This document shows, piece by piece, positions 62,767 through 64,000 of a stretch of 64,000 nucleotides of DNA (the stretch's first letter is position 1; the number at the start of each line of letters is the position of its first letter). The stretch comes from Enterococcus_D sp050529585. GTDB lineage: Bacteria; Bacillota; Bacilli; Lactobacillales; Enterococcaceae. Below the pieces are notes generated by a model that ran no database searches, was not told the origin of the DNA, and saw only the letters and a program-made list of their open reading frames with translations. The translations under genes and the position numbers were made by a program. The stretch lies in contig NZ_CP172882.1 of the NCBI RefSeq assembly GCF_050529585.1, forward strand, positions 1,612,001 through 1,676,000, in the 5' to 3' direction.

Positions 62767-63339
62767 ATGACGATCGACAATAGACTCGTCCTTTTTCTAA
62801 TGATTATTTTGACCAATTATGTATGCCAACAGCTGGCACCATCAGTCGGTAAAAAAATACCGAATGTGACTACCCGTGTCTGCTACTTAGCCAGTGTGAT
62901 CGGCCTCGCCTACTTTATCAGCGGCAGTTTGTTTTATGGCGTGATGCGTTATCAGTTTGTCTATGGAAACATCGTAGTGACCAATCTAGTCACCGCTGCT
63001 GTGATTGCTTTGATCGTCACTTGGGGAATACTGGCGATCGTTCCTGGAAAGCAACGTTTTATGACCGACCATCTATCTAAGATCGCTCTTACCATCGTGC
63101 CGATCCTGACATTAGCTACCGTGACACAATTTCCTTACGACCAATACATGATGCACCTAACGACAGCAGCTGGGATGTATCTTTTATTCTCCTTTGCTTT
63201 ATCAGGTGTACGCACAAGGGTAGAAATCGCCACGATTCCTAAAATACTTCAAGGGTTTCCTCTCGATGTCGTTACTTTGTTTCTCTTTTATCTCAGTTTT
63301 TCCTTTCTTAATGGCGTCTTCTTTGACTATTTGTTTTAA
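62767..63339 (+). CDS. RnfA/RnfE-like membrane subunit lacking cluster cysteines
   Basis: 190 residues with six hydrophobic helices, the RnfA/RnfE/NqrD/NqrE topology. The best visible match is the end: FALSGVRTRVEIATIPKILQGFP (in parts) aligns with the AAIRERL-x-x-A-x-VP-x-x-F-x-G segment of RnfA. At the positions of the usual GLCP and TNCA cysteines the protein reads LAPS and LATV, so the membrane 2Fe-2S ligands seem missing; remaining Cys are near residues 20 and 39. AAAGGAGG precedes ATG 62767. Only one such subunit exists here, whereas Rnf has two. Confidence 0.65.
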   Translation: MTIDNRLVLFLMIILTNYVCQQLAPSVGKKIPNVTTRVCYLASVIGLAYFISGSLFYGVMRYQFVYGNIVVTNLVTAAVIALIVTWGILAIVPGKQRFMTDHLSKIALTIVPILTLATVTQFPYDQYMMHLTTAAGMYLLFSFALSGVRTRVEIATIPKILQGFPLDVVTLFLFYLSFSFLNGVFFDYLF

Positions 63340-63344
63340 ACAAA

Positions 63345-63406
63345 AACACCAAACCAATCCTCTTGGCGCAATGAATAACCGCTCGATAGACTTGGTTTGG
63401 TGTTTA
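63345..63406. terminator. terminator closing the Rnf-like operon
   Basis: Arms AAACACCAAACCAA (63345-63358) and TTGGTTTGGTGTTT (63393-63406), perfect over 14 bp. It also serves the convergent small gene. Confidence 0.85.
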
Positions 63407-63427
63407 TCCTTCAATTGATGCGATTGA

Positions 63428-63622
63428 CTATTTTTTTCGAAACATTTCTCGGAAAGAACCGATCAAAAAACCCGTTGAGTAGGCGTTATCCGCTTTCTTG
63501 TTTTTTTCATCAGCAATTTTCTGTCGGGTTTTCAACCCTTTTTTGGCATTTTTCGGTTTTCCTTCCCGTAGTTCTTTTGACGCCTTTTGCCATTCTTTAG
63601 AAAAACGATTGTATCCAACCAT
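63428..63622 (-). CDS. small basic protein of unknown function
   Basis: 64 residues, very rich in Lys and Arg, predicted mostly helical, ending in GSFREMFRKK. No family recognised. The start is ATG 63622, with AAAGGAG 8 bases upstream, which makes translation likely. Confidence 0.6.
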   Translation of the reverse strand: MVGYNRFSKEWQKASKELREGKPKNAKKGLKTRQKIADEKNKKADNAYSTGFLIGSFREMFRKK

Positions 63623-63750
63623 TAAAACCACTCCTTTTATTTAGCTTATCATAGGCGGGCATTCATTTCACAGGAATTGCCTTTCTTTGGTAAATCGGGT
63701 AACATAGCAAGTAGAAAGAAGATTGTATGCCGCTTAGAAAGGAAATGACT

Positions 63751-64000
63751 ATGAACGAAACACATACAGGATTACTTGTAAATAGCCGGGTCTTCCAAGA
63801 AACCCCGATGATGTTGACAGGAATCCAATTGCTTGAAGACCATAAAATCGTCAATTGTATTATCAAAGACCGCTACCTTTCCAGCTATGTCTTGCGGTTG
63901 CCGTTAAATAAATACAACTTGGAAGTTGAAGGAAAATGGAACAAACGTGAGCAATTGGTGATCAAACATATGAAAATAAAAAATATCGATGCGTTTATCA
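63751..64000 (+). CDS. unidentified protein, N-terminal fragment
   Basis: The first 83 codons are open to the right edge. ATG 63751 is preceded by AAAGGAAATG-type ribosome site sequence. The fragment begins MNETHTGLLVNSRVF and contains IIKDRYLSSYVLRLPLNKY (in parts). No signal peptide, membrane segment or known motif is visible. Confidence 0.5.
   Translation, partial: MNETHTGLLVNSRVFQETPMMLTGIQLLEDHKIVNCIIKDRYLSSYVLRLPLNKYNLEVEGKWNKREQLVIKHMKIKNIDAFI

Noticed and set aside
60337..63339. Calling the operon a complete Rnf or Nqr complex
   Set aside because: RnfB, RnfG and a second RnfA/E subunit are absent, and the operon is closed by a terminator.
1..64000. CRISPR arrays, transposons, prophage, tRNA or rRNA genes
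   Set aside because: No regularly spaced repeats, transposase or integrase genes, or cloverleaf and rRNA signatures were found on either strand by reading.

Overview
The window looks like a core-chromosome segment of a low-to-moderate GC Firmicute of the order Lactobacillales, most probably Enterococcus or a close relative. This is an inference from gene content: a fused RNase PH/RdgB gene, an addB(rexB)-addA(rexA) pair, FabT-type operators around fabZ/fabI, T-box leaders for alaS and pheST, GpsB, a DnaD/Nth/PBP1A/RecU/YpsA/GpsB/rnpB block, and ribosome binding sites of the AAGGAGG type throughout. No phage, insertion sequence, integrase, CRISPR array, tRNA or rRNA gene was seen. Most genes lie on the minus strand.

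Layout. 1-450: start of alaS with its T-box leader. 448-6500: a divergent or mixed set (formylglycine-enzyme-like fold protein, GNAT, CshB-type helicase, VanZ-RDD membrane protein, two small acidic proteins, HD hydrolase). 6600-9300: M32 carboxypeptidase and THUMP RNA methyltransferase. 9330-15200: rnpB, gpsB, ypsA, recU, pbp1A, nth, dnaD, in a grouping conserved across Firmicutes. 15270-20900: ridA-perR, cysK, tkt, a YnzC-like gene, lexA and a small SOS-box-controlled membrane protein. 20900-29400: apt, recJ, LapA-like, SDR, rnz, DUF1269-like, obg, and a membrane-anchored hydrolase. 29500-37400: mupG, a lipoprotein cyclophilin, divergent fabZ/fabI with FabT-like operators, MscS, CbpB, a phosphodiesterase, rph-rdgB and racE. 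37600-40500: a complete polar amino acid ABC importer. 40700-45700: trpS and T-box-controlled pheST. 45700-54000: an HxlR regulator, addA, addB and lepB. 54100-58200: an aldehyde dehydrogenase, a nitroreductase and small membrane or unknown proteins. 58200-63400: a P1B-4 metal ATPase divergent from a three-gene Rnf-like operon. The right edge holds a small basic protein and an unidentified truncated gene.

The most unusual part is 60337-63339. It is a compact operon of RnfC (two 4Fe-4S motifs, NADH/FMN loop), RnfD (covalent-flavin Thr motif) and one RnfA/RnfE-type membrane protein. There is no RnfB or RnfG, and the RnfA/E-type subunit appears to lack the cysteines that hold the membrane 2Fe-2S cluster. 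The operon is closed by a strong terminator, so the missing subunits are not simply cut off by the window. The second most interesting item is the 69-residue membrane protein at 20641-20849. Its promoter carries a LexA-type box exactly between the -35 and -10 elements, and it sits beside lexA, ynzC and tkt, where B. subtilis keeps the SOS division inhibitor yneA.
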